Positions 36,069 through 44,164 of a stretch of 64,000 nucleotides of DNA are shown one piece after another; the stretch's first letter is position 1, and each line of letters begins with the position of its first letter. Source of the stretch: Mycolicibacterium parafortuitum (GTDB lineage: Bacteria; Actinomycetota; Actinomycetes; Mycobacteriales; Mycobacteriaceae); NCBI RefSeq assembly GCF_010725485.1, contig NZ_AP022598.1, forward strand, positions 1,612,001 through 1,676,000, read 5' to 3'. The translations under genes and the position numbers were made by a program. Under the pieces are notes generated by a model, which was not told the DNA's origin, did not search any database, and saw only the letters and a list, made by a program, of their open reading frames with translations.

Positions 36069-36910
36069 TGAGTGGCGACGTGGTGTCGAACGTGTCGGAC
36101 ACCGCCCGGTGGGTGGCGGTGTACCGGGCGATCGAGTCGGAGCGGCCGGACGCGGTGTTCCGCGATCCGCACGCCGGCCGGTTGGCCGGTGAGCGGGGCC
36201 GCCAGATCGTGGCGACCGTCCCGCGGATGATGCGGTCCGGGTGGTGGATGGTGGCCCGCACGAAGACGATCGACGACCTCGTGCTGGCGGCGATCGCCGA
36301 CGGCTGCGACCGGGTGCTCAACCTGGCCGCGGGCCTGGACACCCGGCCCTACCGGCTGGACCTGCCCGCCGACTTCGCGTGGGTGGAAGCCGATCTGCCG
36401 GGACTGATCGCCGAGAAACAGCAGCTGCTCGCCGGGGAGACGCCGCGGTGCCGGGTGACGCGATTCCCCGTCGACCTGTCCGATCCGGCCGCACGGGACC
36501 GGTTCCTCACCGACGCGCTGGCCGGGGCGACGAAGGCGCTGGTGCTGACCGAGGGCCTGCTGATGTACCTCGACCCCTCCGCCGTCGACGACCTCGCGCG
36601 GGCGCTGGACCGGCCCGACGTGGCCTGGTGGATGCTCGACCTCGCCGGGCCCGGCCTGAAGAAGTGGATGAACGAGAAGTCCGGCGGGCTGCTCAAGAAC
36701 GCGCCGTTCAAGTTCGCGCCCGAGCAGGGCGTCGGCTACTTCGAGGAGCGCGGCTGGCGCGTACTCGACATCGAGTCGGTGGTCGTCGTCGCGGCACGGC
36801 TGCGCCGGCTGCCATGGTTCATGCGTCTGGTCGCGCGGCTACCCCAGCCCGATCCCCGACGCCCACCGAGGGACCGGCCCTGGAGCGCGGTCGTCCGGCT
36901 GACCCGATGA
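36068..36910 (+). CDS. SAM-dependent methyltransferase (leucine carboxyl methyltransferase-like family)
   Basis: This 280-residue protein belongs to the large mycobacterial S-adenosylmethionine-dependent methyltransferase family related to LCMT/PPM. Marks are ARTKTIDDLV, CDRVLNLAAGLDTRPYRLDLP (SAM loop), WVEADLPGLIAEKQ, and TEGLLMYLDPSAVDDLAR. Mycobacteria have many paralogues, mostly without known substrates. The start is uncertain: GTG at 36068 is used, GTG at 36059 is possible, and both lie in the hairpin described separately. It is convergent with the pyridoxamine-oxidase-like gene (4-nt gap). Confidence 0.88.
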   Translation: MSGDVVSNVSDTARWVAVYRAIESERPDAVFRDPHAGRLAGERGRQIVATVPRMMRSGWWMVARTKTIDDLVLAAIADGCDRVLNLAAGLDTRPYRLDLPADFAWVEADLPGLIAEKQQLLAGETPRCRVTRFPVDLSDPAARDRFLTDALAGATKALVLTEGLLMYLDPSAVDDLARALDRPDVAWWMLDLAGPGLKKWMNEKSGGLLKNAPFKFAPEQGVGYFEERGWRVLDIESVVVVAARLRRLPWFMRLVARLPQPDPRRPPRDRPWSAVVRLTR

Positions 36911-36914
36911 CGGC

Positions 36915-37358
36915 TCACATCCGGTAACGGGCGACCTTCTCCGGGCGCAGGACGACACGCACCCACGTCTCGGCGAGCAGATCGTCGAGATCGCGCACCC
37001 GCACCGGATCGTCGAGATCCCAATAGCGTCGCGCGAGCCGCGTCACCAGTTCGGCGGCGCCGTCGGTGTGCACGGTCGTGGACCCGGACACCGACACCCA
37101 CCGCTCGCGCTCGCCGACCGGGGCGGCGACGACCAGCGATGCGCGCGGATCCTGGCGCAGCCGACGCACCCGCACCGAGTCGGGCAGGGTGAACGACTCG
37201 ATCGTCCGGTCGGCGGTGACCTCGTACCAGATCGGCCGCGGCTGGGGCGGCGCCGCTGCGGCGGCCGGGGAGAAGAACCCGTACAGCGGGCGGCGGAGCA
37301 GGTCGAGGTCATCCCGGGTCAGCGGATTGTCGGTCAGGGGATCGGCGTCAGCGCTCAT
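36915..37358 (-). CDS. Pyridoxamine 5'-phosphate oxidase-like / F420-FMN split-barrel protein
   Basis: This protein of about 147 residues has a split-barrel pattern: PLYGFFSP, PRPIWYEVTADRTIESFTLPDSVRVRRLRQDPRASLVVAAP, then WVSVSGSTTVHTDG and WVRVVLRPEKVARYRM at the end. It resembles PNPOx-like FMN or F420 binding proteins of mycobacteria. The substrate is unknown. The ATG at 37358 is used; a GTG at 37373 would add five residues. It lies 42 nt downstream of the LysR gene on the same strand. Confidence 0.82.
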   Translation of the reverse strand: MSADADPLTDNPLTRDDLDLLRRPLYGFFSPAAAAAPPQPRPIWYEVTADRTIESFTLPDSVRVRRLRQDPRASLVVAAPVGERERWVSVSGSTTVHTDGAAELVTRLARRYWDLDDPVRVRDLDDLLAETWVRVVLRPEKVARYRM

Positions 37359-37400
37359 GGGTAGCGCAACCACGGACGCCGTGCCCGTCTTCCCGGCGGG

Positions 37401-38330
37401 TCAGGCGGGTACGGCCGACTCATCGGCGGTCGCCACCGCGACCGCCTCGTGCAGCAGCCCGGTGACCGCCGAAACCAGATTGTTGGCCTGCTTGCCGCGC
37501 GAATAGCTGCGCAGCACGATGCGGCGGGTGCCGAGGCCGGGCACGTCGAGGGTCTCCACCCCGTCCTGCTGGGCACCCTGCAGCGCCAGCATCGGGATAA
37601 GCGCCATCCCCTCGCCGGCGGCGACCAGGGCCAGCGCGGTCTGCGTCGCGAAGTAGCGGTGCACGGTCGGCTGGTTCATACCGCTGGCCCGGCGCAGCCG
37701 CGCCACCGCGCGCGCACTCGCACCGGAGAAGCCCATCCCGAGCCACGGCAACGTCAGCCTGCCCAGCTCGGCGACGTCGGAGGCCAGCGTGCCCGCCGGG
37801 ACCACCAGCTTCCACGGCTCGTCGAGCAGCGGCACCTCGACCATCCCCGACGGCAGCCGCTTCGGGGAATCCTCGGCGTCGAGTTCGACGATGCCGGCAT
37901 CCAAGTCGCCGTCCTTGAGGGCGCGCATCATCGGATCGGGCTCCAGTTCGGACACCTGGAAGTGCACCCCGGGCAGCTGGCGCTTCCACTGCGTCAGCGC
38001 GGGCGCGACCACCACGGACAGGAAACTCTGGAAACCGCCGAGGCGCATGGTGCCGTGGATCTCGGCATCCCCGCGTTCCAGCCGCACCTGCACCGAGGCG
38101 AGCGTCTGCTCGATCTGCAGCGCCGCCTCCGCCAGCGCCTGGCCCTCCGGGGTCAGCGCCGAACCGTGCGTGGTGCGCGTCATCAACACCCGGTCGGTCT
38201 CCCGCTCCAGCCGCGCGATCTGCTGCGACACCGCCGACGGGGTCATCTGCAGTTCGTCCGCCGCGGCGAGCACCCCGCCCGCCCGCGCCACGGCGAGCAG
38301 ATAACGGAGCCGTCGCGGGTCGATATCCAT
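37401..38330 (-). CDS. LysR-family transcriptional regulator
   Basis: This 309-residue LysR protein has a winged HTH at residues 4-62 (RRLRYLLAVARAGGVLAAADELQMTPSAVSQQIARLE). The periplasmic-binding-fold effector domain starts near residue 92 (TMRLGGFQSFLSVVVAPAL). It is divergent from the small membrane-protein gene at 38429. The 98-bp intergenic region is relatively AT-rich (positions 38340-38395) and should hold both promoters. The likely targets are that gene and/or the downstream amidohydrolase. The inducer is unknown. Confidence 0.92.
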   Translation of the reverse strand: MDIDPRRLRYLLAVARAGGVLAAADELQMTPSAVSQQIARLERETDRVLMTRTTHGSALTPEGQALAEAALQIEQTLASVQVRLERGDAEIHGTMRLGGFQSFLSVVVAPALTQWKRQLPGVHFQVSELEPDPMMRALKDGDLDAGIVELDAEDSPKRLPSGMVEVPLLDEPWKLVVPAGTLASDVAELGRLTLPWLGMGFSGASARAVARLRRASGMNQPTVHRYFATQTALALVAAGEGMALIPMLALQGAQQDGVETLDVPGLGTRRIVLRSYSRGKQANNLVSAVTGLLHEAVAVATADESAVPA

Positions 38331-38428
38331 TCACGAAGACTAAACTGCCAGTGCATTCTTATTCAATTGTGTTTAACCCATCTGATCCTGATACTCGTAC
38401 CGGCTACGAGACACGGAGGCGGAACGCG

Positions 38429-38680
38429 ATGATTGCGGCAATCCTGGGGTGGGTGGGGACAGTGGGGACACTGCTTGCCTATCTGATGGTGAGTCGTGGT
38501 CGACTACAAGCGAATTCACGACGCTACGCCGCGCTGAACATTCTCGGCGGGGTGCTCGGCGGCACCGCGAGCGCCCTGTACGGCGCATGGCCGAGTGCCG
38601 TGTCGAACTTCATCTGGGCCGCGGTGGGGTTGATGACCGTGGTGAGCCGCGTCACCGCGAAGACCGCGCAGCTACATTGA
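38429..38680 (+). CDS. Small CBU_0592-like membrane protein
   Basis: This 83-residue protein has three predicted transmembrane helices: residues 2-22 (ILGWVGTVGTLLAYLMVS), about 33-52 (ALNILGGVLGGTASALYG), and 55-75 (AVSNFIWAAVGLMTVVS). The spacing YAALNILGG...SALYGAWPSAVSNFIW matches the CBU_0592 family of small membrane proteins of unknown function. The ATG at 38429 is chosen because GGAGG lies 10 nt upstream; longer upstream ATG readings lack such a site. It is divergent from LysR, and the amidohydrolase follows after 4 nt. Confidence 0.8.
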   Translation: MIAAILGWVGTVGTLLAYLMVSRGRLQANSRRYAALNILGGVLGGTASALYGAWPSAVSNFIWAAVGLMTVVSRVTAKTAQLH

Positions 38681-38684
38681 CGGG

Positions 38685-39608
38685 ATGTGTGACGACGGGG
38701 TGTGTGACGGCCGCGCATCGGTGACACCACCGCACGAGCCGGAGAAGCTGCACCGGGTACGCGACGCGCTGGGTCTGCCGTCGATCGTCGACGTGCATAC
38801 CCACTTCATGCCCAAACGGGTGATGGACAAGGTGTGGGCGTACTTCGACTCGGCGGGTCCGCTCACCGGCCGGCCGTGGCCGATCACGTATCGCCTCGAC
38901 GAACAGACCCGGGTCGCGGGGCTGCGTGACTTCGGGGTCAGCGCGTTCACCTCACTGGTGTATCCGCACAAACCGGATATGGCGGCGTGGCTGAACGAGT
39001 GGGCCACCGAGTTCGCGCGCGCGACACCGGACTGCCTGCACACCGCGACGTTCTACCCCGAACCCGGCGCCGCCGACTACGTGCGGCGCGCGATCGGCGC
39101 AGGCGCCCGGGTGTTCAAGGCCCACATCCAGGTCGGGGACTACTCGCCGGCCGACCCGCTGCTCGGTGAGGTCTGGGACGTCCTCGAACACCACCGCATC
39201 CCGACGGTCATCCACGCCGGATCCGGGCCCGCCCCAGGACGTTTCACCGGACCTGGGCCGGTGGCCGAAATCCTGCGGAGCCGTCCGGCGCTGCCGTTGA
39301 TCGTCGCGCACATGGGGATGCCCGAGTACCGCGACTTCCTCGAGCTGGCCCACCGCTACGACGGCGTGCACCTGGACACGACGATGGCCTTCACCGACTT
39401 CAGCGAGCAGATGCATCCGTTCCCGGCATCCGCGCGCGCCGATCTGCTCGCGCTCGGGGACAAAGTGCTGTTCGGCAGTGACTATCCGAACATCCCGTAC
39501 CCGTACCACCATGCGGTGGATGCGGTACTGCGGCTCGGTCTGGGCGAGCAGTGGTGCCGGAAGGTACTGCACGACAACGCCGCCCGGCTGTTCTCACTGT
39601 CTGGCTGA
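38685..39608 (+). CDS. Amidohydrolase-2 family protein
   Basis: This protein of up to 307 residues is a TIM-barrel amidohydrolase. The metal motif VDVHTHFMP is near residue 36, VFKAHIQVG near 144, and VIHAGSG and IVAHMGMPE follow in order. The last metal ligand region is FGSDYPNIPY near residue 265. Family members hydrolyse or decarboxylate small cyclic acids. The ATG at 38685 is used. A GTG at 38721 would remove a Cys-containing 12-residue prefix and is possible. It follows the small membrane gene by 4 nt and probably shares LysR control. Confidence 0.88.
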   Translation: MCDDGVCDGRASVTPPHEPEKLHRVRDALGLPSIVDVHTHFMPKRVMDKVWAYFDSAGPLTGRPWPITYRLDEQTRVAGLRDFGVSAFTSLVYPHKPDMAAWLNEWATEFARATPDCLHTATFYPEPGAADYVRRAIGAGARVFKAHIQVGDYSPADPLLGEVWDVLEHHRIPTVIHAGSGPAPGRFTGPGPVAEILRSRPALPLIVAHMGMPEYRDFLELAHRYDGVHLDTTMAFTDFSEQMHPFPASARADLLALGDKVLFGSDYPNIPYPYHHAVDAVLRLGLGEQWCRKVLHDNAARLFSLSG

Positions 39609-39624
39609 AATCAGTCCCAGCCAA

Positions 39625-40437
39625 TCAGGCCCATTTGCGGATCGCCCACTTCTCGAACAGGCTCAGGATCGAGTCGGTGAGCTTGCCCAGCAGTGCCAGC
39701 GAGATGATCGCGAGGAAGATGCGGTCGATGCGGCCGTTCTGGCCCGAATCCAGCAGCAGGAAGCCCAGCCCCATCGAGCTCGCGATGAGTTCGGCGGCGA
39801 CCAGGAACAGCCACGATTGCGCCAACGCGAGCCGCAGCGCCGAGACCGTCGACGGCACCACAGCGGGAAGCTGCACGGTCGCAAACAATTTCACACCCCG
39901 CAGGCCGAATGCCCGGCCCGCCTCCAGCAGGTGCGCGTCGACGTGGCGCAGTGCGCCGCCGACGATCGTGTAGACGGGGAAGAACGCCCCGATCGCGATC
40001 AGGATGATCTTGGACTCCTCGCCGATGCCGAACCACAGGATCAGCAGCGGCACCCACGCCAGCGACGGCACCGCGCGGATCCCGCCGAATGTCGGCGCGA
40101 GCAGCACGTTGGCCAGCCGCGACAACCCGACGATCGCGCCGAGCGCCAGGCCGATCGCGGCGCCGAACGCGAAGCCGACCAGGACCCGCTGCGTCGAGAT
40201 CGCGATGTAGTGCCCGTAGAGGCCGCGCTCGGCGAGGTCGACCGCGGCCAGCCACACCATGGCCGGCGACGGCAGCACCGACACCGGCATCAGGCCGGCG
40301 GACGAAACCCAATGCCACACCGCGAGAATGACGGCAGGCAGCAGCGAGCCACCGACTGTCCGCACCCAGCGGCGATTCAGCCACCCGCCGCTGCGGGTGC
40401 CCTGCGGAGCCGCTGCGACGGCGGTGTCGGTTACCAC
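39625..40437 (-). CDS. ABC transporter permease, sulfonate/nitrate/taurine type
   Basis: This 270-residue permease has six predicted transmembrane helices. The EAA-loop sequence EAGRAFGLRGVKLFATVQLPAVVPSTVSALRLA, near residue 170, fits the SsuC/TauC/NrtB type. The GTG at 40437 is the start, 14 nt after the binding-protein stop, so it is the last gene of a three-gene importer (ATPase, binding protein, permease). It should move an organosulfur compound or another oxyanion. Substrate is judged only from family. It is convergent with the amidohydrolase. Confidence 0.92.
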   Translation of the reverse strand: MVTDTAVAAAPQGTRSGGWLNRRWVRTVGGSLLPAVILAVWHWVSSAGLMPVSVLPSPAMVWLAAVDLAERGLYGHYIAISTQRVLVGFAFGAAIGLALGAIVGLSRLANVLLAPTFGGIRAVPSLAWVPLLILWFGIGEESKIILIAIGAFFPVYTIVGGALRHVDAHLLEAGRAFGLRGVKLFATVQLPAVVPSTVSALRLALAQSWLFLVAAELIASSMGLGFLLLDSGQNGRIDRIFLAIISLALLGKLTDSILSLFEKWAIRKWA

Positions 40438-40451
40438 TGTCGGTCACCACC

Positions 40452-41465
40452 TCATCCGAGGCGGGTCGCGTCGGCCTGCTCGGCGAAGCTGTCGTTGATG
40501 AGCGAGGCCAGCGCGTCGTCGACCTGCTGCTGGTTCGGCACGTCCCCGAGGTCGACGAAGATCGGCCCGATCTTCTCCAGCACCGCGAGCTGGGTGGCGC
40601 CCGGGACCTGATCGACGTCGAGGTTGCTGCGCTCCCGGATCACCCTCTCCGCGACCGCCGGCTCCAGGCCCGCGGCGTCGGCGAGGATCTTCGCCGTCTC
40701 ATCGGGGTTGTCCGCGGCCCATTCTGCCGCCGCGGCATAGGCGTCGACGACGAGCTGGGCGAGCTCGGGCTTGTCCTGCAGGAAGTCCTCGCGAGCGTTG
40801 AGGAAGCCGAAGCTGTTGAAATCGATGTTGCGGTAGAAAAGCGTCGCCCCGGTCTGTTCGGCGCCGGCCATGATCGGGTCGAGGCCGGCCCATGCGTCGA
40901 CCGAACCGTTCTGCAGCGCGGCCCAGCCGTCGGCGTGCTGGAGGTTCTGCACCGTGACGTCCTCGACGCTCAACCCGTTGGCCTCCAGTGCCTGCAGCAG
41001 GAAGAAGTACGGGTCGGTGCCCTTGGTGGCTGCCACGTTCTTGCCGCGCAGCTGTTCGACGCTGGTGATGTCGCTGCCCGCGGGAGCCACCAGGGCGGCC
41101 CATTCGGGCTGGGAGTAGATCCCGATGACCTGGATCGGCGAGCCGTTCGCGCGAGCGAGCAGCGCCGCCGACCCGGCGGTGGAGCCGACGTCGATCGCGC
41201 CGGCACGAAGCGCCTCGTTGGCCTTGTTCGATCCGGCCGACTGGACCCAGTTGACCTGCAGGCCTTCATCTTCCAGCCAACGCTGGTTCCTGATGACCAG
41301 GCTCAGCGGGTTGTAGGTCGCGAAATCGATGTTCAGAGTCTGGCCAGCGAGTTCGCCGTCGGCGGTCTCGCTGCTCTGGGAAGCCTGGTTCTCGCCCGAG
41401 ACGCACCCGGTGAGCAGTAATGCCAGTGCCGCGATCAGCGCCGTGGTGTACGCCTTGAGTCTCAT
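40452..41465 (-). CDS. Sulfonate/nitrate-type ABC substrate-binding lipoprotein
   Basis: This 337-residue lipoprotein has a signal peptide ending in the lipobox LLTGC (Cys near residue 22), then a Ser/Glu-rich linker. The NMT1/SsuA-like fold shows TLNIDFATYNPLSLVIRNQRWLEDEGL, VNWVQSAGSNKANEALRAGAIDVGSTAG, and KNVAATKGTDPYFFLLQAL. It should bind an aliphatic sulfonate, taurine or similar ligand outside the membrane. The ATG at 41465 overlaps the ATPase stop (ATGA). The frame is open far upstream through the ATPase gene, but the signal peptide fixes the start. Confidence 0.92.
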   Translation of the reverse strand: MRLKAYTTALIAALALLLTGCVSGENQASQSSETADGELAGQTLNIDFATYNPLSLVIRNQRWLEDEGLQVNWVQSAGSNKANEALRAGAIDVGSTAGSAALLARANGSPIQVIGIYSQPEWAALVAPAGSDITSVEQLRGKNVAATKGTDPYFFLLQALEANGLSVEDVTVQNLQHADGWAALQNGSVDAWAGLDPIMAGAEQTGATLFYRNIDFNSFGFLNAREDFLQDKPELAQLVVDAYAAAAEWAADNPDETAKILADAAGLEPAVAERVIRERSNLDVDQVPGATQLAVLEKIGPIFVDLGDVPNQQQVDDALASLINDSFAEQADATRLG

Positions 41466-42295
41466 ACTCTGCTTTCCTGATAGGTGGTGCGGTGGGCTTC
41501 GACGCCGAGGCCGTCGAGGAGCTGGACGCGGAGTTCGGCGAGTTCGGCTGAACCGCGGTCGCGCGGGCGATCCCCCGGCACGGTCAGCGTCTGGCGGATC
41601 GACGCGCCGGGCACTCCGTCTTCGGTGCCGAGCAGGATCACCCGGTCGGCGAGCTGTAGCGCCTCGTCGACATCGTGGGTGACCAGCAGCACCGTGGTCG
41701 GGGCGGCAGCGTGGACATCGAGCAGCAGATCCTGCATCTTGAGTCGGGTCAGCGCGTCGAGCGCGCCGAACGGCTCGTCGAGCAGCAGCACGCCGGGGTT
41801 GCGTGCCAGGGCGCGCGCCAGCGACGCGCGCTGGGCCATCCCGCCGGAGATCTGCCGCGGACGGTGGCCGCCGAACTCGGTGAGCCCGACGAGATCCAGT
41901 AGTGTCGCGACGGTTTCGCGTCCCCGCGCGGATGGGGTCTTCGGGGGCAGCCCCAGTGCGACGTTCTGGGCGATGGTGCGCCACGGCAACAGGCGAGGCT
42001 CCTGGAAGCCGACGGCACAGCGCGGGTCGTACTCACGCGCCGGTGTCCCGTCGATCCCGACGGTGCCCACGGTGGGGGAGTCGAGGCCCGCGACGATCCG
42101 CAACAGGGTGGACTTGCCGCATCCGCTCGTCCCCAGGATCGCGAGGATCTCCCGGCGCTCGACCTCAAGTGAGATGTTGCGAAGCACCGGCCGCACGGCG
42201 CCGCCCGCGCCGAACGCGCGGCCGAGGCCGTGGAACGACACCGCGAACGCGTGATCGGCGACGCGGTCGAGCGTGGCCAGGGAGTTCGCGGACAT
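41462..42295 (-). CDS. ABC transporter ATPase, sulfonate/nitrate type
   Basis: This 277-residue ATPase has Walker A GTSGCGKST near residue 57, a Q-loop (VGFQEPRLLPWRT), the signature ISGGMAQRASLARAL, Walker B GVLLLDEPFGALD, and switch His (VTHDVDEAL). These are SsuB/TauB-like. The N-terminus has about 30 extra residues before the first strand. It is the first full gene of the importer operon. A 38-codon ORF and a GC hairpin (42308-42330) lie just upstream. Confidence 0.93.
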   Translation of the reverse strand: MSANSLATLDRVADHAFAVSFHGLGRAFGAGGAVRPVLRNISLEVERREILAILGTSGCGKSTLLRIVAGLDSPTVGTVGIDGTPAREYDPRCAVGFQEPRLLPWRTIAQNVALGLPPKTPSARGRETVATLLDLVGLTEFGGHRPRQISGGMAQRASLARALARNPGVLLLDEPFGALDALTRLKMQDLLLDVHAAAPTTVLLVTHDVDEALQLADRVILLGTEDGVPGASIRQTLTVPGDRPRDRGSAELAELRVQLLDGLGVEAHRTTYQESRV

Positions 42296-42307
42296 TCGGG
42301 GGATGAT

Positions 42308-42330
42308 GACGCCCCGCGCGCGGGGTCGTC
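42308..42330 (-). other. Strong GC hairpin just before the ABC importer ATPase start
   Basis: On the minus strand GACG-A-CCCCGCGCGCGGGG-CGTC forms a stem with a fully self-complementary 14-bp core and a 4-bp outer stem. It ends 13 nt before the ATG of the ATPase gene (42295). It could attenuate transcription between the small upstream ORF and the importer, or control ribosome access. There is no T-tract. Confidence 0.5.
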
Positions 42331-42382
42331 ACGGGTTTTCGCCACCGCGGTTTGAACGCTTGCCGACCGCGGCGGCCGTCCA

Positions 42383-42499
42383 CTAAGAGGCGTCGTCCTC
42401 GGGTTCGGAGGGGAGGGCTTCGGCCCCCGGGGTGGCGGGCGTGGTCAAGACTTCTTCGGTCACGCTGTCGGCGTCCTTGCCCGGCTCGGGAGTCGTCAT
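42383..42499 (-). CDS. Small acidic ORF, 38 residues, upstream of importer operon
   Basis: An ATG at 42499 is preceded by GAAAGG with a 7-nt spacer and opens a 38-codon frame ending in TAG. The peptide begins MTTPEPGKDADSV and ends PSEPEDDAS. It is very acidic, rich in Pro, Thr and Glu, with no Cys or Trp and no membrane segment. It resembles no family known to me. It lies 87 nt before the ATPase gene of the sulfonate-type importer, on the same strand, with the GC hairpin between them. It could be a leader ORF or a small protein. The good ribosome site and acidic composition argue for translation. Confidence 0.5.
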   Translation of the reverse strand: MTTPEPGKDADSVTEEVLTTPATPGAEALPSEPEDDAS

Positions 42500-42753
42500 C
42501 GTAGGCCTTTCGGTTGGGGACCGTCGCGGTATGCCGTGACACAACAGCGATGATGTGTAACGGTGCGTGTCACTTCTTCCCCGTGCCGCGACCCCCGAAA
42601 CGCGGATGGAAACGGCGGGTTTCGGGCCCGGATCGGAATTTGAATCTCATCGAACATGCTTCCCGGTCTTCCGCGCCCGCCGTGTCCGCGTAAAGAGCTG
42701 GTTAACTGCGATATGTCGACCTGGGGAACCGCGTTTCGGGAGCTTCCCGACCA

Positions 42754-42790
42754 TTGACAGACATTCAGCCAGAGCATAATGATTGCGGTG
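42754..42790 (+). promoter_or_regulatory. SigA-type promoter with leaderless start for the nucleobase permease
   Basis: A consensus -35 TTGACA lies at 42754-42759 and a near-consensus -10 CATAAT at 42775-42780, spaced 15 bp. Transcription would begin around 42787-42790, where the GTG start codon of the permease lies. No ribosome-binding site precedes that GTG. This fits a leaderless mycobacterial transcript. The spacing is 1-2 bp shorter than ideal. Confidence 0.6.
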
Positions 42791-44148
42791 TGTCTGAATT
42801 CACCGCCGATCGAGAGGCGGTGCTGGACGTCGGTATCCAGGACCGTCTGCCGCTGCCCAAGACGGGCCTGTTCGGGTTGCAGCACCTTCTGGCGCTGACC
42901 GGTATCTGGATCTTTCCTGTCCTCATCGGCGCGACGCTGGAACTCAGCCAAGAGGACGTCAGCCATATCGTCCAGGCCTGCTTCCTGCTGACCGGGCTGG
43001 TCACCATTCTGCAGTCCAGCCGCATCGTGCGGCTGCCGATCGTGCAGGGCCCCACCGCCGCGTTCTTCGTCGCGATCCTCGCCGCGGCGGCGAGCTACGA
43101 CCTCGGTACGGCGTTCGGATCCATGGTGGTGGCGGGCCTGATCTTCATGGCGTTGTCGATCCCGATCGGCAACCTCGGGCTGTTCGGCCACCTCCGCAGG
43201 TTCGCCGCCGACCCGATCGTGTTCGGCACCCTGTTCGTGATCATCGGGGCGCAGCTCGCCAACATCGGCCTGCCCGGCTGGTTCGGCACCGCGGGCACCG
43301 AATCCTACGGATGGTCCAGCTTCTGGGTCGGCGCCGTGGTGGTCGTGGTGATCCTCGGCTGCATGATCTTCGGCGGTTCAACCATGTTCAAACGCGCCGC
43401 GATACTGGTCGGAATCGCGGTGGGCTCCATCGTCGCGCTGCTGGCCGGGATATGGTCGCCGCCGTCGCTCGGTGAGGCCTCGGTGATCGGCGTGCCGACG
43501 ATGTTCCCGTTCGGGTTCGGCGTCGCGTGGCCGGTCGTGATCCTGATGTTGCTCGCGTTCTTCCAGGCCGGGGCCGAGGCGATGGGGATGTACACCCTGG
43601 TCTCCGGCTGGGGTGGAGAGAAGCTGAGCGTCAACCGCATCAACCGCGGTCTGTTCACCGAGTTTCTCGGGTCCACCGTGGGTGCGGCGTTCGGCGGGAT
43701 CGGCACCACGTCCTATCCGGAGAACGTCGGCATCATCCGGATCACCCGCATCGGCAGCCGGTTCGTCACGATGGCGGCGGGCATCTTCGCGTTCGCGCTG
43801 GCGTTCCTGCCACAGATCAGTATGTTCATCGCCGGACTGTCCGGGGTGGTGCTGTCCGCCGCGTCGACGATCCTGTTCGGCATCATCGCGATCAGCGGCA
43901 TCCAGATGCTGCAGAAGGTGCACTGGGACGATCTGAACATCGCCGTCGCGGCAACGTCGTTCATCGTCTCGCTGGGCACGCAGTGGATTCCCGAGGACAT
44001 CCTGGCCGCGCTGCCGCCACAGGTCGCCGGGTTGATCAACACCCCGATGATGCTCGGCGTCATCATGCTGATCACGCTGAACATCCTGGTCAACTTCATC
44101 ATCAGGCCACGGCTGGCGAGCCGGGTCGCCGTGGCGGCGGACGCGTGA
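42790..44148 (+). CDS. Nucleobase:cation symporter-2 (purine/uracil permease) family transporter
   Basis: This 452-residue protein has about 12-14 hydrophobic segments. It shows GLFGLQHLLALTG at the start, the NCS2 block QGPTAAFF near residue 85, a central FFQAGAEAMGMY, and GGIGTTSYPENVGIIRITRIGSR, typical of the UraA/xanthine permease family. It should import a nucleobase or analogue with H+ or Na+. The GTG at 42790 is used because the TTG at 42754 is part of a promoter -35 box. It heads a run with a nitrilase and an isochorismatase-like hydrolase, so the imported compound may be a nitrogen source. Confidence 0.9.
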   Translation: MSEFTADREAVLDVGIQDRLPLPKTGLFGLQHLLALTGIWIFPVLIGATLELSQEDVSHIVQACFLLTGLVTILQSSRIVRLPIVQGPTAAFFVAILAAAASYDLGTAFGSMVVAGLIFMALSIPIGNLGLFGHLRRFAADPIVFGTLFVIIGAQLANIGLPGWFGTAGTESYGWSSFWVGAVVVVVILGCMIFGGSTMFKRAAILVGIAVGSIVALLAGIWSPPSLGEASVIGVPTMFPFGFGVAWPVVILMLLAFFQAGAEAMGMYTLVSGWGGEKLSVNRINRGLFTEFLGSTVGAAFGGIGTTSYPENVGIIRITRIGSRFVTMAAGIFAFALAFLPQISMFIAGLSGVVLSAASTILFGIIAISGIQMLQKVHWDDLNIAVAATSFIVSLGTQWIPEDILAALPPQVAGLINTPMMLGVIMLITLNILVNFIIRPRLASRVAVAADA

Positions 44149-44164
44149 CGAGATCGGCGGCCTG

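Noticed and set aside
42754..42789. TTG start giving 12 more residues to the NCS2 permease
   Set aside because: TTGACA at this position reads as a promoter -35 box with a matching -10, and no ribosome site precedes it.
42500..42789. Possible SAM-type riboswitch upstream of the sulfonate-type importer
   Set aside because: The region holds inverted repeats but I could not match conserved riboswitch core motifs by eye; a covariance-model search would decide.
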